Shown here in pieces: positions 22,884 to 30,784 of a DNA stretch of 64,000 nt. Source of the stretch: Streptomyces sp. NBC_01463 (GTDB lineage: Bacteria > Actinomycetota > Actinomycetes > Streptomycetales > Streptomycetaceae). Below the pieces are notes generated by a model. That model searched no databases and was not told the origin of the DNA. It was given only the letters and a program-made list of their open reading frames with translations. The stretch spans positions 2,852,001 through 2,916,000 of the forward strand of contig CP109468.1 in the NCBI GenBank assembly GCA_036227345.1, given 5' to 3'. Made by a program: the position numbers and the translations under genes. Position 1 is the stretch's first letter. The number at the start of each line of letters is the position of its first letter.

Positions 22884-23954
22884 CTACGCGAGGCCCAGCT
22901 TCTCCGCGGCGGCGACCGCGTCGACCGGGACGGTGACCGGCTGGGGGGCGCCGGCGACGGCCCAGTCCGGGTCCTTGAGGCCGTTGCCCGTGACCGTGCA
23001 GACGATCCGCTGGCCGCGGTCGACCTTGCCCTCTTCGGCGGCCTTGAGCAGACCGGCGACGGACGCGGCCGACGCGGGCTCCACGAAGACGCCCTCCTGG
23101 GAGGCCAACAGGCGGTAGGCGGACAGGATCTGCCGGTCCGTCACCTCGTCGATGAAGCCGCCCGACTCGTCGCGCGCGTTGAGCGCGAACTGCCAGGAGG
23201 CCGGGTTGCCGATCCGGATGGCGGTGGCGATCGTCGAGGGGTCCTTGACGATCTCGCCGCGCACGATGGGGGCGGAGCCGGAGGCCTGGAAGCCCCACAT
23301 CCGCGGCTTGTGCGTGGACAGGCCGTCGACCGCGTACTCCGTGTACCCCTTCCAGTACGCGGTGATGTTGCCCGCGTTGCCGACCGGGAGGACGTGGATG
23401 TCCGGGGCGTCGCCGAGCGCGTCGACGATCTCGAAGGCGGCGGTCTTCTGGCCCTCGATGCGGACCGGGTTGACCGAATTGACCAGCGCCACCGGGTAGT
23501 TGTCCGAGAGCGAGCGGGCCAGCGTCAGACAGTCGTCGAAGTTGCCGTCGACCTGGAGGATCTTGGCGCCGTGGACGAGCGCCTGGCCCATCTTGCCGAG
23601 CGCGATCTTGCCCTGCGGCACGAGCACGGCACAGACCATTCCGGCCCGCACCGCGTACGCGGCGGCGGAGGCGGAGGTGTTGCCGGTGGAGGCGCAGATG
23701 ACGGCCTGCGCGCCCTCCTCCTTGGCCCGGGTGATGGCCATCGTCATGCCGCGGTCCTTGAAGGACCCGGTGGGGTTGGCGCCCTCGACCTTGAGGTGCA
23801 CCTCGCAGCCCGTGCGCTCGGAGAGGACCTGAGCGGGTACGAGCGGCGTACCGCCCTCACGGAGCGTGACGACAGGCGTTGTGCTCGTGACCGGCAGACG
23901 GTCCCGGTACTCCTCGATGATGCCGCGCCACTGGTGGGTGCCCTTGGTGGTCAT
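22884..23954 (-). CDS. thrC: Threonine synthase
   Basis: 356 residues, the short PLP-dependent type. The PLP lysine is in TGSFKDRGM; the phosphate-binding loop is [11 protein letters not shown]. It converts O-phosphohomoserine to threonine. It lies 6 nt downstream of hom and is almost certainly co-transcribed with it. Confidence 0.96.
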   Translation of the reverse strand: MTTKGTHQWRGIIEEYRDRLPVTSTTPVVTLREGGTPLVPAQVLSERTGCEVHLKVEGANPTGSFKDRGMTMAITRAKEEGAQAVICASTGNTSASAAAYAVRAGMVCAVLVPQGKIALGKMGQALVHGAKILQVDGNFDDCLTLARSLSDNYPVALVNSVNPVRIEGQKTAAFEIVDALGDAPDIHVLPVGNAGNITAYWKGYTEYAVDGLSTHKPRMWGFQASGSAPIVRGEIVKDPSTIATAIRIGNPASWQFALNARDESGGFIDEVTDRQILSAYRLLASQEGVFVEPASAASVAGLLKAAEEGKVDRGQRIVCTVTGNGLKDPDWAVAGAPQPVTVPVDAVAAAEKLGLA

Positions 23955-23960
23955 GGGTCC

Positions 23961-25262
23961 TTACTCCCCTTCAACACGCATGATGCTGGCGACACCGCGC
24001 ACGGTGTCGAGCTTGCGCAGCGCCTCGACGGTCCCGGAAAGGGCTGCGTCGGGCGCGCGGTGGGTGACGACGACGAGCGAAGCCTCGCCGCGTGCGTCCT
24101 GTCGGCCTTGCTGGCGGACCGTATCGATCGATACGCCCTGTTCGGCGAAGACCGTCGCGACCTGGGCGAGTACGCCAGGCTTGTCGGCCACGTCGAGGCT
24201 GATGTGGTACCGCGTGACGACGTCGCCCATGGGGCTCACCGGCAGACGCGTGTACGCGGACTCACCGGGGCCGGGGGCCTCGTTGAGTTTGTTGCGGCAG
24301 ACCGCGACGAGGTCGCCGAGGACCGCGGAAGCGGTCGGTGCGCCACCGGCGCCGGGGCCGTAGAACATCAGCTGCCCGGCGGCCTCGGCCTCGACGAACA
24401 CCGCGTTGTACGCCTCGCGGACGGAGGCCAGCGGGTGGCTGAGCGGGATCATCGCGGGGTGCACGCGGGCCGTGACCGACTGCCCGTCGGCGGCGCGCTC
24501 GCAGATGGCGAGGAGCTTGACGGTGCAGCCCATGCGGCGGGCGGAGGCGATGTCGGCGGCGGTGACCTCGGTGATGCCCTCGCGGTGCACGTCGCCGATC
24601 CTCACCCGGGTGTGGAAGGCGATTCCGGCGAGGATGGCGGCCTTGGCGGCGGCGTCGAAGCCCTCGACGTCGGCGGTCGGGTCGGCCTCCGCGTAGCCGA
24701 GGGCGGTGGCCTCGTCGAGCGCCTCGGAGTAACCGGCGCCGCTCGTGTCCATCTTGTCGAGGATGAAGTTCGTGGTGCCGTTGACGATGCCGAGGACCCG
24801 GTTGACCTTGTCGCCCGCGAGGGACTCGCGCAGCGGCCGGACGAGCGGGATGGCGCCGGCGACGGCGGCCTCGTAGTAGAGGTCCCGGCCGTGCTGCTCG
24901 GCGGCGGCGTGCAGGGCCGCGCCGTCCTCGGCGAGCAGCGCCTTGTTGGCGGAGACGACGCTCGCGCCGTGCTCGAAGGCGGTGGTGATCAGGGTGCGGG
25001 CGGGCTCGATGCCGCCGATGACCTCGATGACGACGTCGATGTCGCCCCGTTTGACCAGGGCGGTCGCATCGGTGGTGACCAGTGCGGGGTCGATGCCCTC
25101 ACGCACTTTGGAGGGCCGGCGCACGGCGACTCCGGCGAGCTCCACCGGTGCGCCGATGCGCGCGGCGAGGTCGTCGGCGTGCGTCGTCATGATGCGGGCC
25201 ACCTCTGAGCCGACCACTCCACAGCCCAGCAGCGCCACCTTCAGCGGACGCGTACGCATCAT
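23961..25262 (-). CDS. hom: Homoserine dehydrogenase
   Basis: 433 residues. A Rossmann NAD(P) motif (LLGCGVVGSEVARIM), a catalytic domain (VNGTTNFIL, GYAEADPTADVEGFDAAAK) and a C-terminal ACT domain (YHISLDVADKPGVLAQVATVF) that normally mediates threonine feedback inhibition are present. Two ATG codons are in tandem at 25262/25259; GAGG sits 4 or 7 nt upstream, so the second is equally possible. It is the branch enzyme to threonine and methionine. Confidence 0.96.
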   Translation of the reverse strand: MMRTRPLKVALLGCGVVGSEVARIMTTHADDLAARIGAPVELAGVAVRRPSKVREGIDPALVTTDATALVKRGDIDVVIEVIGGIEPARTLITTAFEHGASVVSANKALLAEDGAALHAAAEQHGRDLYYEAAVAGAIPLVRPLRESLAGDKVNRVLGIVNGTTNFILDKMDTSGAGYSEALDEATALGYAEADPTADVEGFDAAAKAAILAGIAFHTRVRIGDVHREGITEVTAADIASARRMGCTVKLLAICERAADGQSVTARVHPAMIPLSHPLASVREAYNAVFVEAEAAGQLMFYGPGAGGAPTASAVLGDLVAVCRNKLNEAPGPGESAYTRLPVSPMGDVVTRYHISLDVADKPGVLAQVATVFAEQGVSIDTVRQQGRQDARGEASLVVVTHRAPDAALSGTVEALRKLDTVRGVASIMRVEGE

Positions 25263-25308
25263 CCGACCTCGTTTCCTTTACATCTGATGTGTGAACCAGT
25301 CTCACTCA

Positions 25309-25378
25309 CCGGACGGGCGATTCTGTCACCCGTCCGGATCCTGAGATGTTTACGGGAGTCCGGGGGTGTCCCCCCGGA
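25309..25378 (-). terminator. Hairpins after lysA
   Basis: CCGGACGGG / CCCGTCCGG (25309-25337) and TCCGGGGG-tgtc-CCCCCGGA (25359-25378) lie in the 125-bp lysA-hom gap. Either may terminate lysA transcripts. The hom promoter would have to lie downstream of them, at about 25270-25305. Confidence 0.6.
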
Positions 25379-25387
25379 AATAAGTCA

Positions 25388-26779
25388 TCAGCCGACGTCG
25401 AGACGCAGGAGATCTTCCTCCGTCTCGCGCCGGACGATGACCTTCGCCCGGCCGTCACGCACGGCGACGACGGGCGGTCGCAGGGCGTGGTTGTAGTTGC
25501 TCGCCATGGAGCGGCAGTACGCGCCGGTGGCGGGGACGGCGATCAGGTCGCCGGGGGCCAGGTCGGACGGCAGGAACGCGTCCTTGACCACGATGTCGCC
25601 GCTCTCGCAGTGCTTGCCGACGACCCGGACGAGCATCGGTTCGGCGTCCGAGGTGCGCGAGACGAGCGCGACGCTGTACTCGGCGTCGTACAGCGCGGTG
25701 CGGATGTTGTCCGACATGCCGCCGTCGACGCTGACGTAGGTGCGCAGCCCCTCCAGGGGCTTGATGGTGCCGACCTCGTACAGCGTGAAGGCGGTCGGTC
25801 CGACGATGGCGCGGCCCGGCTCGACGGAGATCCGCGGGGTGGCCAGTCCGGCGCCCTCGCACTCGCGGGTCACGATGTCGCCGAGCGCCTTGGCGATCTC
25901 GTACGGCTCGCGCGGGTCGTCGTCGGAGGTGTACGCGATGCCGAGGCCGCCGCCGAGGTCGATCTCGGGCAGCTCGATGCCGTGCTCGTCGCGCACCTCG
26001 GCCAGCAGCTGCACCACGCGCCGGGCGGAGACCTCGAAGCCGGCCATGTCGAAGATCTGCGAGCCGATGTGCGAGTGGATGCCGATGAGCTCGAGCCCGT
26101 CGAGGGTGAGCGCCCGGCGAACGGCTTCGGCGGCCTGTCCGCCGGCCAGCGCGATGCCGAACTTCTGGTCCTCGTGCGCGGTGGCGATGAACTCGTGGGT
26201 GTGGGCCTCGACGCCGACGGTCACCCGGATCTGCACGGGCTGGCGCCGGCCGAGCCGCTGCGCGATGTGGGCGACGCGGACGATCTCCTGGAAGGAGTCG
26301 AGGACGATCCGGCCGACACCGGCGGTGATGGCCCGCTCGATCTCGTCGACCGTCTTGTTGTTGCCGTGGAAGGCGATGCGCTCGGCGGGCATCCCGGCGT
26401 CCAGGGCGGTGGTCAGCTCACCGCCGGAGCAGACGTCGAGGTTGAGCCCCTCCTCCTGGAGCCAGCGCACGACCGCGCGGGAGAGGAAGGCCTTGCCCGC
26501 GTAGAAGACGTCGGCACCGGGGCCGAACGCGTCGGCCCAGGCGCGGCAGCGGGCCCGGAAGTCGGCCTCGTCGAGGAAGTAGGCCGGGGTGCCGAACTCC
26601 TCGGCCAGCCGGGCCACTTCGATACCGCCGACGGTCAGGGCGCCGTGCTCGTCGCGGGTGACGGTGCGGGACCAGACCTTCTCGTCGAGGACGTTGAGGT
26701 CCTCGGCGGGGGCGGAGTAGTGGCCCTCCGACATGACGTCGGCGTGACGGGGCCCGGCGGGGTGTGCGGATCGGCTCAT
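25388..26779 (-). CDS. lysA: Diaminopimelate decarboxylase
   Basis: 463 residues, fold-type III (alanine-racemase-like barrel). The PLP lysine is in DVFYAGKAFLSRAVV; the glycine-rich phosphate site is EIDLGGGLGIAY; the substrate-facing Cys/Glu set includes CSGGELTTALDAG and GKHCESGDIV. It decarboxylates meso-DAP to lysine. It starts 26 nt after the ArgS-like gene and is probably in one unit with it. Confidence 0.96.
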   Translation of the reverse strand: MSRSAHPAGPRHADVMSEGHYSAPAEDLNVLDEKVWSRTVTRDEHGALTVGGIEVARLAEEFGTPAYFLDEADFRARCRAWADAFGPGADVFYAGKAFLSRAVVRWLQEEGLNLDVCSGGELTTALDAGMPAERIAFHGNNKTVDEIERAITAGVGRIVLDSFQEIVRVAHIAQRLGRRQPVQIRVTVGVEAHTHEFIATAHEDQKFGIALAGGQAAEAVRRALTLDGLELIGIHSHIGSQIFDMAGFEVSARRVVQLLAEVRDEHGIELPEIDLGGGLGIAYTSDDDPREPYEIAKALGDIVTRECEGAGLATPRISVEPGRAIVGPTAFTLYEVGTIKPLEGLRTYVSVDGGMSDNIRTALYDAEYSVALVSRTSDAEPMLVRVVGKHCESGDIVVKDAFLPSDLAPGDLIAVPATGAYCRSMASNYNHALRPPVVAVRDGRAKVIVRRETEEDLLRLDVG

Positions 26780-26805
26780 CGTGTTGCTCTGCTCTCTCGG
26801 GTCTC

Positions 26806-27906
26806 TCAGAGGTATGGGGGCGCGTCGATGCCGAGCAGGGACAGGCCGCCTGCCAGCACCGTCCCGGTCGCTTCGGCAAGGGCGAGCCGGGTGCGGTGGG
26901 CGGCCGAGGGTTTCTCGTCCCCGACGGGGAGCGGGGACGCGGCGTCGTGGAAGTCGAAGAACGCCTGCGCGACCGCTTCGAGGTGCCGGGCCAGCCGGTC
27001 GGGGGCACGGTGGTGTGCGGCGGCGGCGAGCACGGCGGGGTGGTCGGCGAGGAGAGCGAGAAGCGCGAGCGCCTCGGCGCCGGGGGTTTCGGCAGCGCTG
27101 GTTTCGGCGGTCTCCTCGCCGGGCGCGCTCGTGAAGCCGAGGAGCGCCGCGCCGCGGGTGAGCGCGTGGGTACGGGCGTGTGCGTAGCGGACAAGGAACA
27201 GCGGGTTGTCCTCGCCCTGGACGAGGAGGCCGTCCCCGAGGGGGGCGCGGTCGTGGCCGGCGGGGCGGAGCAGCCCCCAGCGCGTCGCGTCGGGACCGAA
27301 CCGGCCGAGCAGCTCACCGGCGGTGGCGCCGGCGGGGACGGGCCGTATCCCGGCGGCCTCGGCGATCTCCTTGGCGGACGGTGCCCCGGCCTCGTAGCTG
27401 ATGCCCAGCCGCACCCAGTCCGGATCGGGCGCCTCGTCACAGGCGACGTGCACGAGCGCACCCTGTGACCGTACGAGCGCCCCCACCGCATGAGCGGTGA
27501 CGGCGGCCCGGACCTCACGGGCGTGGCGCAATCGCACCGGTTCCCCGGCGCGGGCGTCGCCGTGCCCGTACCGCAGGCCCTGTGCGCGCACCCGGGCCAC
27601 CAGCGCGCCGTGCACGTCGGCGGTGGCGTCGAGGGTGAAGTTCAGGAATCCGGGGCCGGTGATCTCGACCCGCCCGATCCCGGGCTCACCGGCCACCCGG
27701 TCCCGGAGGATCTCGGCCACTTCCCGCGCGGTCAGTGCGGCGGGTCCGGCCAGCTGAAGGGCGACGGCGCTGGCGTAGTCGCCGCGGCCGCCGGGCCGGG
27801 TCCTCTCCACTCGCACGCGCGCGGGCACGGGCGCGCGCAGGACGTGCTCGTCCACGGCGCGGCGCACGGCGTGCAGCACGGTCGCGGAGAGATCGGCGGG
27901 GGTCAC
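26806..27906 (-). CDS. nrtL: ArgS-related anticodon-binding protein lacking the synthetase core
   Basis: About 366 residues. An N-terminal arginyl-tRNA-synthetase additional domain (REVAEILRDRVAG..GRVEITGPGFLNFTL) and a C-terminal DALR-type helical anticodon-binding domain (LVRYAHARTHALTRGAALL ... LEAVAQAFFDFHDAASPLPV ... TVLAGGLSLLGIDAPPYL) are joined without the Rossmann catalytic core: no HIGH or KMSKS signature is visible. The protein therefore should not charge tRNA. In many actinobacteria argS precedes lysA, and this gene occupies that position. The GTG at 27906 is chosen because MTPADLSATV is family-like; no ribosome-binding site is evident. The symbol follows remembered database naming. 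Confidence 0.8.
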   Translation of the reverse strand: MTPADLSATVLHAVRRAVDEHVLRAPVPARVRVERTRPGGRGDYASAVALQLAGPAALTAREVAEILRDRVAGEPGIGRVEITGPGFLNFTLDATADVHGALVARVRAQGLRYGHGDARAGEPVRLRHAREVRAAVTAHAVGALVRSQGALVHVACDEAPDPDWVRLGISYEAGAPSAKEIAEAAGIRPVPAGATAGELLGRFGPDATRWGLLRPAGHDRAPLGDGLLVQGEDNPLFLVRYAHARTHALTRGAALLGFTSAPGEETAETSAAETPGAEALALLALLADHPAVLAAAAHHRAPDRLARHLEAVAQAFFDFHDAASPLPVGDEKPSAAHRTRLALAEATGTVLAGGLSLLGIDAPPYL

Positions 27907-27961
27907 GGGACAAGCGTAGGCGAGGGAGGGGGGCCTTTCGCGAACGCGTTTCGCCATCCGG

Positions 27962-28396
27962 TCAGCCGGCGGCACTCTCCGCCCGCCCGGCCCCCTGCCG
28001 CCCGTCGAGCACCGACGGCCGCCCGCACTCCATCAACTGCCGGACGAGCCGCACCAGCTCGCTGGGCTCGAAGGGCTTCGCCAGGAACGCGTCGACGCCG
28101 GCCGCCACGCCGTTGTCCACCTCGTACGGCGTGCAGGCGCTGATGACCGCCAGGGGCAGATGCTTGGTCCGTGGATCGGAGCGCAGCCGGGTGGCCGTCT
28201 GCAGCCCGTCCAGCCGGGGCATGACGACATCGAGTGTGATCACGTCGGGACGGACCCGATGCACCAGATCCAGACACTCGACACCATCGGCCGCGGTCAC
28301 GACCTCGAAGCCCTCAAGCTCGAGATTGACCCTGATCAACTGCCGGATGACCTTGTTGTCGTCGACAACAAGCACGCGGCCGCACGCCCCTGACAC
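27962..28396 (-). CDS. Stand-alone response-regulator receiver protein
   Basis: About 144 residues from the GTG at 28396 (a GTG at 28444 is the alternative). It is a single CheY-like domain: the acid pair in VLVVDDNKVIR, the phospho-acceptor Asp in VITLDVVMPRLDG, Thr/Ser in LAVISACTP, and Lys in AFLAKPFEPSEL. There is no output domain. A neighbouring kinase is absent, so its partner is unknown. It lies upstream of the ArgS-like gene on the same strand with a 55-bp gap. Confidence 0.88.
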   Translation of the reverse strand: MSGACGRVLVVDDNKVIRQLIRVNLELEGFEVVTAADGVECLDLVHRVRPDVITLDVVMPRLDGLQTATRLRSDPRTKHLPLAVISACTPYEVDNGVAAGVDAFLAKPFEPSELVRLVRQLMECGRPSVLDGRQGAGRAESAAG

Positions 28397-28603
28397 CCTT
28401 CGAGAGTAGGCGGGGCGGAGGGGCTGCGTCCGGGTTTTGCCCACTTCCGCCCCCGGACGGATGGCGCGACGCGTGGCCGGATGTGTGTACGAGCAGCTGG
28501 ACGGCGTCGCCGCCGCCCCGGCGGGCGGCGCGGAAATACCTGTTCACGGGCACCGGGCGGAAGCTGGTAGTGTTTCACCCGTCGCAGAGCAACACAGCGA
28601 TAC

Positions 28604-28675
28604 GCCCCCGTAGCTCAGGGGATAGAGCATCGGCCTCCGGAGCCGGGTGCGCAGGTTCGAATCCTGCCGGGGGCA
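28604..28675 (+). tRNA. tRNA-Arg (anticodon CCG)
   Basis: The cloverleaf was folded by hand: acceptor GCCCCCG/CGGGGGC, D-arm GCTC/GAGC, anticodon stem TCGGC/GCCGG with loop CTCCGGA (anticodon CCG at 28637-28639), T-arm GCAGG/CCTGC with TTCGAAT. Discriminator A. The CCA end is not encoded. It decodes CGG. The accessory nuclease/relic cluster lies on its 3' side, a common insertion position for islands. Confidence 0.96.
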
Positions 28676-28695
28676 CTTCGCAGGAAGTGCCTGAC

Positions 28696-28764
28696 AGACC
28701 CCGCGATCAGCGTAAATGCTGAAGCGGGGTCTTGGCGTTTGTGGCCGCACTCCGCCACAAACGC
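28696..28764. terminator. tRNA terminator and second 11-bp inverted repeat
   Basis: The first hairpin has a 9-bp outer stem AGACCCCGC / GCGGGGTCT (28696-28732) with an inner TCAGC / GCTGA stem, ending in TT. The second is a perfect GCGTTTGTGGC / GCCACAAACGC (28735-28764, 8-nt loop). They lie between the tRNA and the convergent nuclease gene and can terminate both. Confidence 0.75.
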
Positions 28765-28827
28765 TGCCCCGTGTGACAGGCCGGCGAGGTGCGCTCTCTC
28801 CGGCTTCCACACTCAGCAGGTTCTGCG

Positions 28828-30279
28828 TCAGATCCGACCGCACAGTCCGCGGTGGTAGCGGAGGTGTTCCGGCTTGATCTCATGGTCGGCCTGCCTCTTG
28901 AGCTGGTAGGCGAAGTCACCGGTCGAGTTCCGTCTCACCGCCCAGTCCTCGTCGATGTAGATGGCGAGCCTGTCGAATTCGACGTGGTGGTTGGGGCAGA
29001 GGCACAACAAGTTGGACAGCTCGTCGGGACCGTTATGGGGCCCACCGATGCCTCTGATGTGCGCAGCCTCGCTGTAGTGGCTATACCTCGTCTCCACGCG
29101 AGCCCCGCACACCTGGCATTCGTGCCCGTACATCACCTTGATGTCTTCGACGAGCTGCTGATCCCGGTCGGGTCGTGACGAGGTGACCGAACGGCGGGGC
29201 ACTGGGTCATTACCGCCCCCGCTGTCGGGGAGCTTCCCACTGGCCGTCGCATACCCGGCAAGGCCCACCCGTTCCAGGAGTTCCTCGCGGTCGACGTCGC
29301 CGAGATACGTGGAACAGAGTAGGCCGATGGCGTCGGCACGGGCCAGTGAGCGGCGAAGCACCTTTGCCGCGTCGCTGTTGAATCCAGCGGCCGCGCGCAC
29401 CGCTGTCAGCTGGGACGGCGTGGCGTCCGGGCCCTCGATCCCCTCGACGTCCCACAGGCCGCTGCTGCGCAGGCGGCAGAAGGGGTACTCGGGCGTGACG
29501 TTTGAATCCGGGAGACCGAAGTCCTTCAGCAGGGGTCCGACCTCATCCCTGAAGGTCTCCCACCCCACCATGCGGTCCCGTTCCGCAGCCAGACGGCCGA
29601 TGGCCCACAGGAGGGTGATGGGTTTGTGACGCGAGGGGCGGTGCCCCCTCATGTGGGTCCTCAAGCCGGAGAGCGCCCGGAAAACGTCATCCCTTCCCAG
29701 CTTCGCCCCTTGACGCGGAAAGGCGATGCCAGGCCTCGGGAAGCCGCCTCCTGAGGGGGCCGAGGCGTCGACCATGCCCAGGAATCGTCGCCGTCCTTCA
29801 GCACCCACCAGCGTCAGCGAGCGCAACGGCACGGGCACGTCAAGCCCTCTGAGAATGGGTTCCGCCGGCACATCGAGCTCCACGATGTCGCCCAGAGCCA
29901 TGATGTGTTCCCAAGTCTTCTCCTTGTCGTCCACACCCCAGACGGCCTTGGCGAGCGGCTGGTTGTGGAAGAGTCCGAGGATCCTCGCTTTGGCGACGAA
30001 TTTCTTGGCTGCGTAGAAGAGCACCTCGTCGCCGGCCCGGCGTCCCTCCAGCGCGGTCACTTTCTCGGACTTTTCACGCACGGGGGGCGTCGATCCCCAG
30101 AGCCGTGCCACACCCGTCGGGAAGAGATTCCGCAACGCTTGGGCATCCGCGCCGAGAACGTGCTCGTACTGTGCGAGGCGGACGCCCTCGCGCACGGAGT
30201 GCCTGAAGTGCTGCGGCCCCCGGACGCGCGCCGTGCCCCTCGGCTGGAGCACCCACTGAACCCCTGCCGGAGCCTCCAT
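28828..30279 (-). CDS. Putative type IV restriction endonuclease: PUA/EVE-like, sulfur-binding and HNH domains
   Basis: 483 residues from the ATG at 30279; ATGs at 30339/30345 would add 20-22 residues but read through a G5/C5 hairpin. Residues ~40-170 look like a PUA/EVE-type modified-base reader (GDEVLFYAAKKFVAKARILG). Residues ~195-300 match the ScoMcrA-type sulfur-binding domain (SRHKPITLLWAIGR, then EYPFCRLRSSGLWDV with the Tyr-Pro of the sulfur pocket at 265-266). Residues 388-436 are an HNH nuclease (CQVC, EAAHIRG, LCLCPNHHVEFD). Such proteins cut phosphorothioated or methylated DNA. No SRA signature is seen. G+C appears lower than in flanking genes. It is divergent from a NERD-kinase relic and may be acquired. 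Confidence 0.8.
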   Translation of the reverse strand: MEAPAGVQWVLQPRGTARVRGPQHFRHSVREGVRLAQYEHVLGADAQALRNLFPTGVARLWGSTPPVREKSEKVTALEGRRAGDEVLFYAAKKFVAKARILGLFHNQPLAKAVWGVDDKEKTWEHIMALGDIVELDVPAEPILRGLDVPVPLRSLTLVGAEGRRRFLGMVDASAPSGGGFPRPGIAFPRQGAKLGRDDVFRALSGLRTHMRGHRPSRHKPITLLWAIGRLAAERDRMVGWETFRDEVGPLLKDFGLPDSNVTPEYPFCRLRSSGLWDVEGIEGPDATPSQLTAVRAAAGFNSDAAKVLRRSLARADAIGLLCSTYLGDVDREELLERVGLAGYATASGKLPDSGGGNDPVPRRSVTSSRPDRDQQLVEDIKVMYGHECQVCGARVETRYSHYSEAAHIRGIGGPHNGPDELSNLLCLCPNHHVEFDRLAIYIDEDWAVRRNSTGDFAYQLKRQADHEIKPEHLRYHRGLCGRI

Positions 30280-30345
30280 GACGCGCCCGCCCTCTGCCTC
30301 TTCAGCCCCCGTGTAGGGGGTCTGCCCCCCGCTCTCCATCTTCAT

Positions 30346-30569
30346 GATTGACAGGTTAACTAAAGCCACTGACAAGACGTCTACAGCCGCATGCGTGCCA
30401 GGACTTCCGCACCGGCGGCGGCACCCGACCTTCGGCGTTCGGAGGACACGCGTCACCATCGCAGCCGCTATGTCCACGCAGACTGGCACGCTGGTGCCAG
30501 CCGTTATGTTGACTGCACAGAGACTGGCCAAATCGGGCACATGGGAATGAAGCACGGCGGGGACGTCGC
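30346..30569. promoter_or_regulatory. Divergent control region between the nuclease gene and the PglW-like relic
   Basis: It is less G+C-rich than its surroundings. A perfect inverted repeat CTGGCAC-gctg-GTGCCAG (30483-30500) is followed by TTGACT (30509-30514), which could be the -35 of the plus-strand gene. On the other side, TAGTTA close to 30345 is a -10 candidate for the nuclease gene. The assignment of both promoters is inference. Confidence 0.5.
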
Positions 30570-30737
30570 ATGAAGGAAGGCCGCTGGGAAACGGTCACGG
30601 ATTCCGAGTTCCCGCATGAGCGTCGTGGCCTCGAAGCCATCCGCTCGGAGCTTCCGGACAACGATCCGTGGCGTGCCTGGTCGAACTTCACATTCACCGC
30701 GAACTCCGGTCACGTCCGCGGAATGCGCCCGTCCTGA
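30570..30737 (+). pseudogene. Truncated PglW-type NERD-kinase N-terminus (defence gene relic)
   Basis: A 55-codon frame begins MKEGRWETVTDSEFPHERRG and continues LEAIRSELPDNDPWRAWSNF then TFTANSGHVR, after which it ends GMRPS-stop. The first ~50 residues match, from memory, the start of PglW/MAD6-type kinases, which carry an N-terminal NERD domain and normally continue VREVDLLVV. Here the match stops abruptly at 30719 and nothing beyond resembles the rest of the >1000-residue protein, so a deletion has fused the 5' end to the flank of glyA. GGGGA lies 6 nt before the ATG. Divergent to the restriction-like gene. Confidence 0.7.
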
Positions 30738-30784
30738 CGGCCCCTTGGGGGCGCAAGTCCAGGCCGTGCGGACGGTCTTCACCA

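Noticed and set aside
25263..25387. T-box or threonine attenuator before hom
   Set aside because: No specifier loop, antiterminator sequence or Thr/Ile-rich leader peptide was found; only terminator-like hairpins after lysA.
28828..30279. SRA/YDG domain in the HNH protein
   Set aside because: No YDG-type motif could be found; the N-terminal domain fits a PUA/EVE-like pattern better.
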